Shown here: piece after piece, positions 9,056 to 18,699 of the stretch | Layout: each line of letters begins with the position of its first letter | How positions within the stretch are numbered: the first letter of the stretch is position 1 | NCBI RefSeq assembly: GCF_002732165.1 | Contig: NZ_MRZO01000007.1 | Span: 1-64,000 of the forward strand | DNA from: Staphylococcus xylosus | GTDB taxonomy: Bacteria > Bacillota > Bacilli > Staphylococcales > Staphylococcaceae | Length of the DNA stretch: 64,000 nucleotides | Direction: 5' to 3' | Program-made: the position numbers and the translations under genes | Notes under the pieces: model-generated | Databases searched by the model: none | What the model was told of the DNA's origin: nothing | What the model saw: only the letters and a program-made list of their open reading frames with translations

Positions 9056-10594
9056 TTATTTAAGATTTTCAAGTAATTCATCATATCTAGGTGAATTTAA
9101 GAAATTATCAACTGAGATATGAATTGCATTTGGTACTTGTTTAATCGCTCTATCAGTAAGTTTCTTCTGTGTAATAACGAGTTGTGCATCGCCTGGTAAT
9201 TGATTAATCGCAGTATTTGTTACATCTACGCCTTGTATATCAGCTTTTTTAAATTTATTGCGTAGCATGCTTGCTCCCATAGCGCTTGATCCCATACCAG
9301 CATCACAAGCGAATATTACGTGATTTACTTTACTATAATCATGAGCATCTACATTTTCAGTATCATAATTGTCTAGTAAATCTTCTTCAGATTGTGTGTC
9401 TGTACTCTCGGAATTGCTAGTGGTTGCACCAGCAACACCTGCTGTTGAAGTTGCATTACTATCTTCATTCCCTTTTAACTTAGAAGATACACTTGATTTT
9501 TTCCCTTTTGAAGCTTCCATTTTTTCAGTAGCAGCTTCTAGATCTTCTTCAGGCTCTTTTGTGAATTTTAAAATAATAGCGGCAACGATAAATGAAACAA
9601 TTGCTGCAAGTAGTACACCGATTACCATGTGTAAAAATTCCCCCTTAGGCGCATTTAACATATAAACGATGAATGATCCTGGTGAAGCGGGACTCTTGAA
9701 TCCAAAATCAAGTAGAGAATATGTTGCTACACCTGTCATTCCACCTAAAATTACAGCTACGAACAATAAAGGACGCATTAATACGTAGGGGAAGTAAATC
9801 TCGTGAATTCCGCCTAAGAAGTGGATAATACCAGCACCGTATGATGTTGCTTTAGCCGTCCCTGTTCCGAAAATCATATAAGCAACTAATATGCCTAAAC
9901 CTGGTCCAGGATTAGATTCTATTGTGTATAATATTGATTGTCCTGCAGAAGATGCTTGGTCTGCACCAAGTGGCGTGAACACGCCGTGATTAATTGCATT
10001 ATTTAAGAATACAATTTTAGCAGGTTCTACAATAATACTTACTAATGGTAGTAAATGTGCATGCACTAAAGCTTCTACAGCCAAAGATAAAATATGCATA
10101 ATAAATTCCATTATTGGAGCTAATATTTTAAATCCAACAATTGTCATAATGAAACCTAAAATACCAGCTGAGAAGTTATTAAATAACATTTCAAATCCTT
10201 GTGGTGTTCTTGGCTGAATAAATTCATCAGTTTTTTTCATTAACCAACCAACGAGTGGTCCCATAATCATGGCGCCAAGTAACATTGGTGTGTCTGGTAA
10301 AGCAACGATTACACCCATTGTTGCTACAGCTGCGATAATACCCCCACGCATTTCATGTATTAAACGTCCACCGCTATAAGCAATCAGTAATGGTATTAAA
10401 TATGAAATCATAGGTCCAGCCAATTGACTTAAATCTTTATTTGGCCACCAACCGCCATCTATAAATATAGCGGCGATGAAGCCCCATGCGATAAAAGCAC
10501 CGATGTTCGGCATAATCATACTACTTAGAAATGATCCGAATGCCTGTACCTTACGACCAATCCCATTATTTTCTTTAGTCTCTGTTTGTGACAT
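9056..10594 (-). CDS. mtlA: Mannitol-specific PTS enzyme IICB
   Basis: Membrane permease that imports and phosphorylates mannitol. 512 residues: an N-terminal IIC domain with many membrane helices (about 1-340), a charged Ser/Thr/Glu-rich linker (about 345-420), and a C-terminal IIB domain with the phospho-cysteine loop ACDAGMGSSAMG (C430). There is no IIA domain; that is supplied by MtlF. First gene of the operon, 36 bases before mtlR. Promoter and any catabolite site must lie in 10595-10860. Confidence 0.96.
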   Translation of the reverse strand: MSQTETKENNGIGRKVQAFGSFLSSMIMPNIGAFIAWGFIAAIFIDGGWWPNKDLSQLAGPMISYLIPLLIAYSGGRLIHEMRGGIIAAVATMGVIVALPDTPMLLGAMIMGPLVGWLMKKTDEFIQPRTPQGFEMLFNNFSAGILGFIMTIVGFKILAPIMEFIMHILSLAVEALVHAHLLPLVSIIVEPAKIVFLNNAINHGVFTPLGADQASSAGQSILYTIESNPGPGLGILVAYMIFGTGTAKATSYGAGIIHFLGGIHEIYFPYVLMRPLLFVAVILGGMTGVATYSLLDFGFKSPASPGSFIVYMLNAPKGEFLHMVIGVLLAAIVSFIVAAIILKFTKEPEEDLEAATEKMEASKGKKSSVSSKLKGNEDSNATSTAGVAGATTSNSESTDTQSEEDLLDNYDTENVDAHDYSKVNHVIFACDAGMGSSAMGASMLRNKFKKADIQGVDVTNTAINQLPGDAQLVITQKKLTDRAIKQVPNAIHISVDNFLNSPRYDELLENLK

Positions 10595-11014
10595 ATTACT
10601 GCACCTCTTTTTCTCTTTTTATTTATAACTTCATTGTAGGTGGCAGTAGTGATTTAAACAATATAAAGTAATTTCAAATTTGTCACACTGTCTTTGACAA
10701 TTATGACAATATAGAAATTATTATTACTACTTGCATTAACACAAAAAAATAATATAACAAAGATAAAATATGTTATGAACTTAAGTGATTACTTTATAGA
10801 TAATATGGTTATTGCAAGTACTTAAGGAATACGCAATTATGTTGAGGAAGGTTCGATGATGTTAAAGAAAGCACGATATTTTTAACTAATGCCCAACTTT
10901 ATTTTTGTGTTTGTAAATATATTGTTAATAAATTGTTTGCATTACAGATGAATAACATTGTACAATTAATGTTATTGAGAGGAAGGAGGAAAGTTAGAGT
11001 TTTAAGTCAATTAT
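10595..11014. other. Divergent intergenic region mtlA / glmS
   Basis: About 420 bases without a gene. The left half should carry the mtlA promoter (minus strand). A TATATT (10665-10660) with a GTGACA (10686-10681) is a weak candidate with a short 15-bp spacer, close to clustered TTGTCA/TGACAA words at 10679-10712. The right half carries a candidate glmS promoter. Confidence 0.5.
10937..10966 (+). promoter_or_regulatory. Candidate glmS promoter
   Basis: TTGCAT (10937-10942), an 18-bp spacer and TACAAT (10961-10966). A start near 10973 would put the ribozyme about 40 nt into the transcript, which fits glmS leaders. The -35 box is a poor match. Confidence 0.45.
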
Positions 11015-11210
11015 AGCGCCTGTACAAGCGATGAGGTTACGTATCAATAATTTAAGTTTTAAAACAGAAAGCTTAATAGGTATGTTAATCGAAGTTTGTA
11101 GACGAGGAGGATAGTTATCGAACCATCGGCGGATGCTATCCCGGATGTGGCTCATTCGTGAACTTATTAAGGAAAACATTAGGGCAACCTAGTGCACAAA
11201 GTTAATAAGA
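11015..11210 (+). ncRNA. glmS ribozyme (glucosamine-6-phosphate riboswitch)
   Basis: Self-cleaving cis-regulator: when bound to glucosamine-6-phosphate it cuts its own mRNA and lowers GlmS. The 5' end shows the cleavage-site context A|GCGCC, with the cut expected between 11015 and 11016. The conserved core follows at about 11101-11155: a GACGAGGAGGAT block, a TATCGA block, then CATCGGCGGATGC and CCCGG. Peripheral helices are visible at 11163-11170 with 11202-11209, and at 11178-11184 with 11188-11194. It lies about 180 bases upstream of glmS. Identification rests on remembered family consensus. Confidence 0.93.
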
Positions 11211-11390
11211 TAGCCAAAATTAAATAACTATTATTATAAGGTAATTGAGATAACCATTATTATCAGAAGACCTAATACTATTGATATAAATAGGGATTAG
11301 TCTATCTATAATGGTTTTAATTGTATTGAACAAGTTCAAATGCGCTAGAAGTTCAATTATCTCATTGCCATTACATTGGAGGAAAATTAA

Positions 11391-13196
11391 ATGTGTGGAA
11401 TTGTCGGCTATATTGGTCAAGATAATGCGAAAGAATTATTATTAAAAGGATTAGAAAAATTAGAATACAGAGGTTATGATTCAGCAGGTGTTGCCATTGT
11501 TAATGATGAGGGCACATCAGTATTTAAATCAAAGGGTCGTATTGCAGAATTGAGAAAAGTTGCTGATAGCGAAGAAACTGACGGTAATGTGGGAATTGGT
11601 CATACACGCTGGGCAACACATGGTGTACCAAATCATGAAAACTCACACCCACATCAGTCTGCAACTGAACGCTTTACATTAGTTCATAATGGAGTAATTG
11701 AAAATTATGAAGAGCTAAAAAATGAATACTTAAGTGACATCACTTTCATTTCAGAAACAGATACAGAAGTTATAGTACAATTAGTTGAATATTTTTCAAA
11801 TACTGGACTAACTAGCGAAGAAGCATTTACAAAAGTTGTATCTTTATTAGACGGTTCATATGCTTTAGGACTGATTGATAATGAAGATAGAGATACAATT
11901 TATGTTGCTAAAAACAAATCCCCGTTATTAATCGGTGTTGGTGATGGTTTCAATGTAATTGCGTCAGATGCAATTGCAATGTTACAAGCTACTAATCGTT
12001 ATAAAGAAATTCATGACCACGAAATTGTTATAGTTAAACGCGATGAAGTAATCATTAAAGACCAAGATGGCAACGTTCAAGAAAGAGAAGCTTATACAGC
12101 ACAAATTGATGCAGCTGATGCGGAAAAAGGCGTATACGACCACTATATGTTAAAAGAAATTCATGAACAACCAGCAGTTATGCGTCGTATCATTCAAGAG
12201 TACCAAGACGAAGATGGTAACTTGAAGATGGATCCAGAAGTGATTAAAGATGTAGCTGAAGCTGATCGTATTTATATAATCGCAGCAGGTACAAGCTATC
12301 ATGCCGGGCTTGTTGGTAAAGAGTTCATTGAAAAATGGGCTGGTGTACCAACAGAAGTACATGTCTCTTCAGAGTTTGTATATAATACACCGTTACTTTC
12401 TGAAAAACCATTATTCATCTATATTTCTCAATCAGGGGAAACAGCAGACAGTCGTGCAGTATTGGTTGAAACAAATCGTTTAGGACATAAGTCTTTAACT
12501 ATTACTAACGTACCAGGTTCTACGTTATCACGTGAATCTAATCATACATTACTCTTACACGCTGGTCCTGAAATCGCAGTAGCGTCTACAAAAGCTTATA
12601 CAGCACAAATTGCAGTATTATCTATTTTGTCACAAATCGTTGCGAGAGAACATGGTAGAGATGTAGAAGTAAGTTTATTACGTGAATTAGCAAAAGTTAC
12701 AACTGCTATCGAAGCAATTGTTGATGATGCAGATATTATGGAACAAATTGCTACTGATTTCTTAAGAACTACACGTAATGCATTCTTTATCGGTCGTACA
12801 GGGGACTATAACGTAAGTTTAGAAGGTGCATTAAAACTTAAAGAAATTTCATATATCCAAGCAGAAGGTTTTGCTGGTGGAGAATTAAAACACGGAACAA
12901 TTGCATTAATTGAAGAAGGCACTCCTGTTATTGCATTAGCTACACAAGAAAAAGTAAACTTATCTATTCGCGGTAACGTAAAAGAGGTCGTTGCACGTGG
13001 AGCAAATCCATGTATTATTTCAATGGATGGATTAAATAAAGATGGTGATTCATATGTCATCCCTCATGTACATGAATTATTGACACCACTTGTTTCAGTA
13101 GTAGCATTACAGTTAATTTCATATTATGCTGCATTGCACAGAGACTTAGATGTAGATAAACCACGTAACTTAGCAAAATCAGTTACAGTTGAATAA
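11391..13196 (+). CDS. glmS: Glutamine--fructose-6-phosphate aminotransferase (isomerizing)
   Basis: Makes glucosamine-6-phosphate from fructose-6-phosphate and glutamine, the entry to UDP-GlcNAc and hence wall synthesis. 601 residues: an N-terminal class II glutaminase domain whose nucleophile is the cysteine after the initiator Met (MCGIVGYIG), then two SIS domains (about 280-600), ending [19 protein letters not shown] site precedes the ATG. Controlled by the upstream glmS ribozyme. The last codons of glmS are the classical TnsD recognition site for Tn7, and the DNA downstream is an accessory island. Confidence 0.98.
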   Translation: MCGIVGYIGQDNAKELLLKGLEKLEYRGYDSAGVAIVNDEGTSVFKSKGRIAELRKVADSEETDGNVGIGHTRWATHGVPNHENSHPHQSATERFTLVHNGVIENYEELKNEYLSDITFISETDTEVIVQLVEYFSNTGLTSEEAFTKVVSLLDGSYALGLIDNEDRDTIYVAKNKSPLLIGVGDGFNVIASDAIAMLQATNRYKEIHDHEIVIVKRDEVIIKDQDGNVQEREAYTAQIDAADAEKGVYDHYMLKEIHEQPAVMRRIIQEYQDEDGNLKMDPEVIKDVAEADRIYIIAAGTSYHAGLVGKEFIEKWAGVPTEVHVSSEFVYNTPLLSEKPLFIYISQSGETADSRAVLVETNRLGHKSLTITNVPGSTLSRESNHTLLLHAGPEIAVASTKAYTAQIAVLSILSQIVAREHGRDVEVSLLRELAKVTTAIEAIVDDADIMEQIATDFLRTTRNAFFIGRTGDYNVSLEGALKLKEISYIQAEGFAGGELKHGTIALIEEGTPVIALATQEKVNLSIRGNVKEVVARGANPCIISMDGLNKDGDSYVIPHVHELLTPLVSVVALQLISYYAALHRDLDVDKPRNLAKSVTVE

Positions 13197-13298
13197 ATAG
13201 TATATGATTAACAGCTAATTAGTAAATGTATCTGAATGATGTTTTTTTAAATAAAGTCTCTCAAAATATAAAATGGTATTTAAATATTTGTGCAATTT

Positions 13299-13341
13299 AC
13301 ATCCGTTCGCTTATAATAAAATAAGCGAACGGATGTTTTTT
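13299..13341 (+). terminator. glmS terminator
   Basis: Perfect 15-bp stem from ACATCCGTTCGCTTA to its complement, an 8-nt loop and TTTTTT. It ends the glmS transcript and marks the left edge of the accessory island. Confidence 0.92.
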
Positions 13342-13357
13342 ATTTTGATTGGGGTGA

Positions 13358-13737
13358 TAGGGATGGTAGAAAATAAATTAAAGATTTTAGAAATAGTCGA
13401 TAAAATTTAGAAATAAAAAATATGGTTTACAAGTCGCTTAATCAAGAAGGATTAGAAATTAAGGGTTTTAAAGAAAATTAAATTATTTTTTAAATAAATT
13501 AGTTGGAATGAGTGGATGGTACTCACCTCAATTTAAAGAATAGTTTGACGTTTTAGATTCATTTCATAAAATGAGAAACTTTAATTTTTATAATAACTAG
13601 CATTTGAAAATGTGATTGAGAATCTATCTTTGCATTATAATATACCACAATTCATTTATTATAATGTGGAATACTATATCGATGGAGAAGGCAATCATCG
13701 TTTAACAATTGCTAAATGTATAGGCGTCGAGTAAGTT
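13358..13737 (+). pseudogene. Decayed ORF with a DG-x-GNHR (ParB/Srx-like) remnant
   Basis: No open frame survives, but fragments are coding-like. An ATG at 13363 gives 15 codons (MVENKLKILEIVDKI), then stops. MVYKSLNQEGLEIKGFKEN is readable near 13423. From about 13602 a frame reads through HYNIPQFIYYNVEYYIDGEGNHR to KCIGVE before a stop at 13733. The DG-x-GNHR-x-x-x-AK pattern resembles the core of ParB/sulfiredoxin-like domains, which is a motif-level guess. Several stops and at least one frame change separate the pieces. It lies between glmS and the tnsA relic and may be cargo or a flank of the same element. Confidence 0.45.
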
Positions 13738-13779
13738 AAATTAGATGTGAAATATTTTTAGTTTAGAATATGTGGTGTA

Positions 13780-14150
13780 TTGCCTAAACGAGAATTAGGT
13801 TGAACTGAAGCAAAAATCTCTTGATATATTAAGGAGGCTAGAGGCAAGGCGTACTTGCTTTTTAATAAGACTTGGCTAACGATTCAATACGTCCCACCTC
13901 ATGGACATGTACATCATTACGTTGGTTGGAAAAAAGCGCGTGAACACTATTTATTTTTGGATTTATATTTAATTATTATTGCTTTTATGATAGAACAACA
14001 ATTGTCCTTGATATTCGTGAGCAATTCCCATTAGAGCAAAGGATAACAATAAAATAGCTGAGGCTTGGTATAAATCATTCTAATAATAAGAAAACGAGCA
14101 AGTCATTATAAACCTTGATTATCTATCTAAACAAATTTTGATGTGATCTT
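13780..14150 (+). pseudogene. tnsA: Degenerate tnsA (Tn7-like transposon endonuclease)
   Basis: Reading from TTG at 13780, one frame gives LPKREL..., two in-frame TGA stops (codons 8 and 15), then YIKEARGKA, NKTWLTIQYVPPHGHVHHYV and GWKKAREHYLFLDLYL. This parallels TnsA proteins (EGRGxGE, YKPWLTIxDVPSxG, GWKxxRxHHxLSDLE). After a frameshift near 13980 another frame gives LDIREQFPLEQRITIK, the hallmark DIREQFPL block, and a third gives IAEAWYKSF and NEQVIINLDYL. Orientation is the same as glmS, as expected for tnsA at the right end of a Tn7-like element inserted downstream of glmS. Clearly inactive. No tnsB or tnsC is seen. Confidence 0.8.
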
Positions 14151-14300
14151 CTTAAAAAAATACTAACTTATTTAGTAACAAGTAGTGAATCATAGGAAAT
14201 AGAAATTTAAAAATGTATTGAGAAAAGTTAAAATACTATAGCCATACATTGATTGAAAGAATAAATTAGTAAAGAAGTTTGAATAGAGGGATTAAAGCTC

Positions 14301-15503
14301 ATGATTAATGTGAAAATGTACCCAGCTGAAAATGGAGATTGTTTTTTAATTTCCTTTGGGGAAGAAAAGCGTAAACATATATTAATAGATTGTGGATATG
14401 CAGATACGTATCATAATTATTTAAAAGAAGATTTACTAAAAGTAAAAAAACGAGGTGAGAAAATTAACCTGTTCATTGTTTCTCACATTGATGAAGACCA
14501 TATATTAGGGGCTATCGCTTTTATTGAAGATAATAATAATTCTCGATTTATAGAAGTAGAAGAAGTTTGGTATAACTGTTATCGACATTTACAAGTTAAA
14601 AAAAATCAAGGTGACATAAGTAATAGGGAAAAAAGAATATTACAAAGAGAAATTACATTGGGTGAATCATATGTGAAAAGAGAATCGTCCAGTGAAATTA
14701 GTAAATCTGAAATAAGTGTTAAACAAGGTTCTACTCTAGGCGCTCTATTATTAGCGGGAGGATATAAATGGAATACTAGTTTCGAAGGTAGTGCTGTATC
14801 TCATGATAATATAGAAAAAATTAAAATTGATGATATATCGATTAATATTCTTTCACCCAATACTGAAAAGTTAGAGAAGCTAAAGAAAAAGTGGCTAAAA
14901 GAGCTTACAGATAGGAAATGGAATTTTCATATTACGGAAAATCATTTATTTGATGATGCTTTTGAATTTATGATGCTAATGAATGTAGAATCAAAGATAG
15001 ACATAATAGAAATTTCTTTAGACGAAATACAAACTATTAAACCAGTTGAAAAACTAATTGAGGAGAAAGTAAATTTAGATAGTTCACCAACTAATGGATC
15101 TTCGATAGCTATTTCTATTAATTATGAAAAAAGAAACCTATTATTTTTAGCTGATGGGCATCCGGATATTTTAGAGGAAAATATATATAATTTAGGAATT
15201 GAAAAATTTGATTTAATAAAAGTGCCACATCATGGTAGCAAGAAGAATATGACACTAGAATTATCAAAGGTGTTAAAAAGTGATAAGTATTTAATTTCTA
15301 CAAACGGTAAAATTCATACACATCCAGATATAGAGACTATAGCAAAACTGATTTATACACATAAGGATATAAAGAAAAATCTTTATTTCAACTATGAAAC
15401 AAAAGTATCTAAATGGATTTGCACAGAAGAAATGAAAAAGAACTTTAATTTAGAGGTGGTTGTAGGCAATGGTTCCACACCATTGAATATAGCTGTAGAT
15501 TAG
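14301..15503 (+). CDS. Metallo-beta-lactamase-fold hydrolase, putative defence component
   Basis: 400-residue MBL-fold protein of the ComEC/Rec2 C-terminal type but without membrane helices, so probably cytosolic. It starts INVKMYPAENGDCFLISF, then has the metal motif HIDEDH (H62, D64, D66, H67), a LADGHPD segment (D285, H287) and PHHGS (H310, H311) near the end, so the dinuclear site looks intact. Substrate unknown; nuclease or phosphodiesterase activity would fit the family. Its stop overlaps the AGGAGGG site of the trypsin-NACHT gene 10 bases downstream, so they form an operon. MBL plus trypsin plus a STAND NTPase is the parts list of AVAST (Avs) type 1 anti-phage systems. A/AAA-rich codon use suggests transfer. 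Confidence 0.82.
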   Translation: MINVKMYPAENGDCFLISFGEEKRKHILIDCGYADTYHNYLKEDLLKVKKRGEKINLFIVSHIDEDHILGAIAFIEDNNNSRFIEVEEVWYNCYRHLQVKKNQGDISNREKRILQREITLGESYVKRESSSEISKSEISVKQGSTLGALLLAGGYKWNTSFEGSAVSHDNIEKIKIDDISINILSPNTEKLEKLKKKWLKELTDRKWNFHITENHLFDDAFEFMMLMNVESKIDIIEISLDEIQTIKPVEKLIEEKVNLDSSPTNGSSIAISINYEKRNLLFLADGHPDILEENIYNLGIEKFDLIKVPHHGSKKNMTLELSKVLKSDKYLISTNGKIHTHPDIETIAKLIYTHKDIKKNLYFNYETKVSKWICTEEMKKNFNLEVVVGNGSTPLNIAVD

Positions 15504-15513
15504 GAGGGCAGTA

Positions 15514-18500
15514 ATGGATTTTTCATATAGAATGTCTATACCAAGAATCGAATGTGGTAACCTAACTTCAAGCGGTTTTTTAGTTTCAAATGATAAAGTT
15601 ATTACAGCATTACACGCTATAAAATCCTATTTAAAAAAAGAAATTGAAACGATTGAAGTGATTTTCATTAATGAGCAAGGTGTAGAAACCGTATTCAACG
15701 CAGAACCTCTATTGGATGTAGACGGTTGGGAAGAATATGAGATTATTTGTTTGCAACTAAATAAGGAAGTTGAAAATTTAATCATTGTTAAGTGCATAGA
15801 CTATAGGTTTTATTCTACAACTGAGTGTCTTACTTTTGGTTATCCAGCCGTTGCGAAAGAAAAAGGTACATCAATAGATTTAGAAATCCGAAACGAGTTT
15901 AAAGATGTAGATATTGACTATGGCTCTAATTTGGATATAAAGGCGAAGTCAGATTCTATTAAAGATTATAGTGGTTGTTCAGGAGGACCACTACTATACA
16001 ATAATCAAGCAGTCGCAGTTGTGTTAGAACAAATAAGTGAAAGTAAAGAGGCAAGTAGGATACGTGCGGTGAGCCTTTATATTTACAGAGAATACCTCAA
16101 CTTAATAGGAGTTCCACTAATAACAAAGAAACATGAGGCAGAATACGAAGAATATATTTTATTTTTAAAGTACAGATTACAACAACAATTGGAAAATAAT
16201 ATAAAGAGAAATATAGAGAAAAATAAAATTAATCCTTTAGGCTTTTCTATATCTGTTCAACCTAAAAACGCTGTTAAAGAAGAAATCAGTTTTGATAAAA
16301 TTTTAGAAGATGATCAATCTGTGATGATTTTGTCAAAACCAGGTGGTGGAAAAACATATTTATTACATATGCTTATGTTAGAGATTATAGAAAATCCACA
16401 GATTTCTATTGGTAAGATACCAATTTATTTAAAAGCTAAAGAATGGAATAGAAGTTATGAAAATATTGTAGAAGGAATAAGAAAAGAATTAGAGTATTAT
16501 TCACCAGATATTAAGGATGATCAAATAATTAAGGATTTAAAAGCAAATAAATATATTTTACTTATAGATGGATTAGATGAAGTAATTAATGATAAAGACT
16601 TGTTCATTAAAGAAATACGTAGAGTATCTCAATTTAAAAAGACTAAGATTATTATGACTTGTCGTCGGCAAAATTATCATAATGAATTTCATAATATATT
16701 GACAGAGTATAACCTACAGGCTTTATCTAATGCACAAATTCAAGAATATATTGAAGCTATTTTTGGAGAAAACGTTCATTATGGTTATATTAATGAACTA
16801 AAAAAACAATTAAAAGATTTAATCGAAAATCCGCTATTTCTTTATATGACTGCTCACATTATTAAAGAGATGACTAATAAAGTAATACCTAAAAATAAAT
16901 CTGAGTTATATGAGATATTTATATCTTATATTATGCAAAAAAGATTATTAAAAGATGGAACATATCAAGAACATGTTTTTGAATTTGATGTTAAAGAAGA
17001 AATTTTAATGGAATTTGCTTATTTGAATTTTAGAGAAAAAGATAACTCGATAAAGTTTAAAGATGTAGTAAGTAGTCAAATTGAGGGACAAGAGAATTTA
17101 AATTTAATAAAAAAAGAAATATTACAAACTGGAGTTCTTTTAGAAGAAAAAAATCGTATAGAATTTTTTCATCCATCCATAGAAGAATATTTTGTAGCTC
17201 TTAAACTTTCGAGACTTCAGGGAGATGAAATTTTGAATTTTGTTGAAATAAATTATTTAAGCGAAGGTTATTATGAGGTATTTAAATTAACAGCTGGTCT
17301 CTTAAGAAATTATGAGCAACAAAATTTAATTCTAGACAAATTAGAGACAAAAGATATTTATTTATATCGTCAATGTTTAGAATCAAGGTTTAACTTTAAT
17401 AATAGTTTAGATGAGATATGGAGCAAAGACTATCTTGAAGAATATTTTACACAGATGCGAAGAAGTTATTTAAATATTATAGATAATTTTTTTGGGGATA
17501 TAAAACGTGAGTTTTATCCTTGGTGTCAAGGAGAAGACCTATGTAGCAATGATAAAGTCGCTATTGTAGGAGCTTTAAACAAGGATAGGTTAACACTAAG
17601 TATAGATATCGTAAGAAATGATAAAGATGAAAAAACTATTATAGTAAGTGAAGAAACAGGTTCTGCTACAATGGAATCTCGAGATGAACAAGGTAATGTT
17701 ATAAGTATACCTATCAAATTTTTACAATCATCTAATCATTGGTATTTTGATCTTCAACAAACAGATTTTGGGTTAGATTCTGCGAGAGAAGTTGCCCTTT
17801 ATGTTGTTAAAAAACAATTAAATGAATTACTTGAAAAACGAAGATTGTTTAATTATGAATCTCCAGAAAGTGTAGTTCCTTGCATTGAATATGTTCTAAA
17901 AAGTTTACCAAGTCAATATTTCTCTGCCAAAGATTCAAATGGTGAATTAAATAAAGTTAGTCTATCTAAGCACCCTGCCCAACTTATCCTTAAGGTTCTC
18001 TTGTACGGTAATAATATTTTTAAATATATACAATCGAGAGGATCCTATGGTCATTTAAATAATGAATTCGTATCAGGTGTTTTAATGCAATTCTTCAAAT
18101 TAATAGAAGAAAATATAGAATTTAAAGAGTATTTATTACTTCAATCAGATATTAAACCTAATGAAAATACTTGTTCTTCTGGGGATTTGTGGAGTAACGA
18201 GAGAATTAAAGAAAGATTAAAACAATTTTTTGAATTCTATCAAAAGGCATACAGAACTCTAGTAGAACAATGTTTTAATTCGATTCATCGGCAGATGAGA
18301 TTGTATGCAGCAGGACCTGTTAGATTTGAGATAGGATTAGAAAAGTATGAAGAAAGATATAGTGGAATTAGTATAGAGTGGCTTCCAGTAGAAACATTAG
18401 AGGAAACAATACCAGTTCTTAAAGAAGAAAAAACAAAGCGGTTTGGTGATAAAGAGTTTGAAACTAAATTGGCAAAGATTGATCTAGAAATTTTAAGGCT

Positions 18501-18639
18501 TAACCGGAAGTTAGTGGGGGGATATTCTCTTCAAAGTTCAGTACTAGATTTATATCTTTTTGATGATATAAATTTAAGAGATATGGTTTATAAAGAAATT
18601 AAGGAAGAGTTAAAATATGTTCTAGGAGAACTTAAATAA
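15514..18639 (+). CDS. Trypsin-like protease / NACHT NTPase fusion, putative anti-phage STAND protein
   Basis: 1041 residues. Residues 1-200 are a trypsin-like domain: TALHAI with H34 and SGCSGGPL with S156. The usual Asp position reads YEIICLQL, so E76 may stand in. There is no signal peptide. The NACHT NTPase follows: Walker A KPGGGKT (K280), Walker B LLIDGLDE (D352-E356, the NACHT signature), a TCRR sensor near residue 390, and FFHPSIEEYF (551-560), the winged-helix/STAND closing motif. The C-terminal 450 residues match nothing I recognise and are the likely sensor. Second gene of an operon with the MBL protein, at the attTn7 site beside a tnsA relic. By analogy with NLR-type immunity, phage recognition would trigger protease activity; this is inference. 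Confidence 0.85.
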   Translation: MDFSYRMSIPRIECGNLTSSGFLVSNDKVITALHAIKSYLKKEIETIEVIFINEQGVETVFNAEPLLDVDGWEEYEIICLQLNKEVENLIIVKCIDYRFYSTTECLTFGYPAVAKEKGTSIDLEIRNEFKDVDIDYGSNLDIKAKSDSIKDYSGCSGGPLLYNNQAVAVVLEQISESKEASRIRAVSLYIYREYLNLIGVPLITKKHEAEYEEYILFLKYRLQQQLENNIKRNIEKNKINPLGFSISVQPKNAVKEEISFDKILEDDQSVMILSKPGGGKTYLLHMLMLEIIENPQISIGKIPIYLKAKEWNRSYENIVEGIRKELEYYSPDIKDDQIIKDLKANKYILLIDGLDEVINDKDLFIKEIRRVSQFKKTKIIMTCRRQNYHNEFHNILTEYNLQALSNAQIQEYIEAIFGENVHYGYINELKKQLKDLIENPLFLYMTAHIIKEMTNKVIPKNKSELYEIFISYIMQKRLLKDGTYQEHVFEFDVKEEILMEFAYLNFREKDNSIKFKDVVSSQIEGQENLNLIKKEILQTGVLLEEKNRIEFFHPSIEEYFVALKLSRLQGDEILNFVEINYLSEGYYEVFKLTAGLLRNYEQQNLILDKLETKDIYLYRQCLESRFNFNNSLDEIWSKDYLEEYFTQMRRSYLNIIDNFFGDIKREFYPWCQGEDLCSNDKVAIVGALNKDRLTLSIDIVRNDKDEKTIIVSEETGSATMESRDEQGNVISIPIKFLQSSNHWYFDLQQTDFGLDSAREVALYVVKKQLNELLEKRRLFNYESPESVVPCIEYVLKSLPSQYFSAKDSNGELNKVSLSKHPAQLILKVLLYGNNIFKYIQSRGSYGHLNNEFVSGVLMQFFKLIEENIEFKEYLLLQSDIKPNENTCSSGDLWSNERIKERLKQFFEFYQKAYRTLVEQCFNSIHRQMRLYAAGPVRFEIGLEKYEERYSGISIEWLPVETLEETIPVLKEEKTKRFGDKEFETKLAKIDLEILRLNRKLVGGYSLQSSVLDLYLFDDINLRDMVYKEIKEELKYVLGELK

Positions 18640-18699
18640 TTTTTTCTTAAGCGACCTTTTTATTATTCTTATGAAATTTATGCATTAAAAGAGTTTTTT

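Noticed and set aside
10994..11179. Minus-strand ORF
   Set aside because: Lies within the glmS ribozyme, which explains the conservation of the sequence.
12301..12483. Short plus-strand ORF inside glmS
   Set aside because: Out-of-frame shadow of a clearly conserved gene.
14301..15503. Reading the MBL protein as a ComEC competence protein
   Set aside because: It has only the C-terminal MBL-type fold, no membrane channel helices, and is tied to the trypsin-NACHT gene rather than to competence genes.
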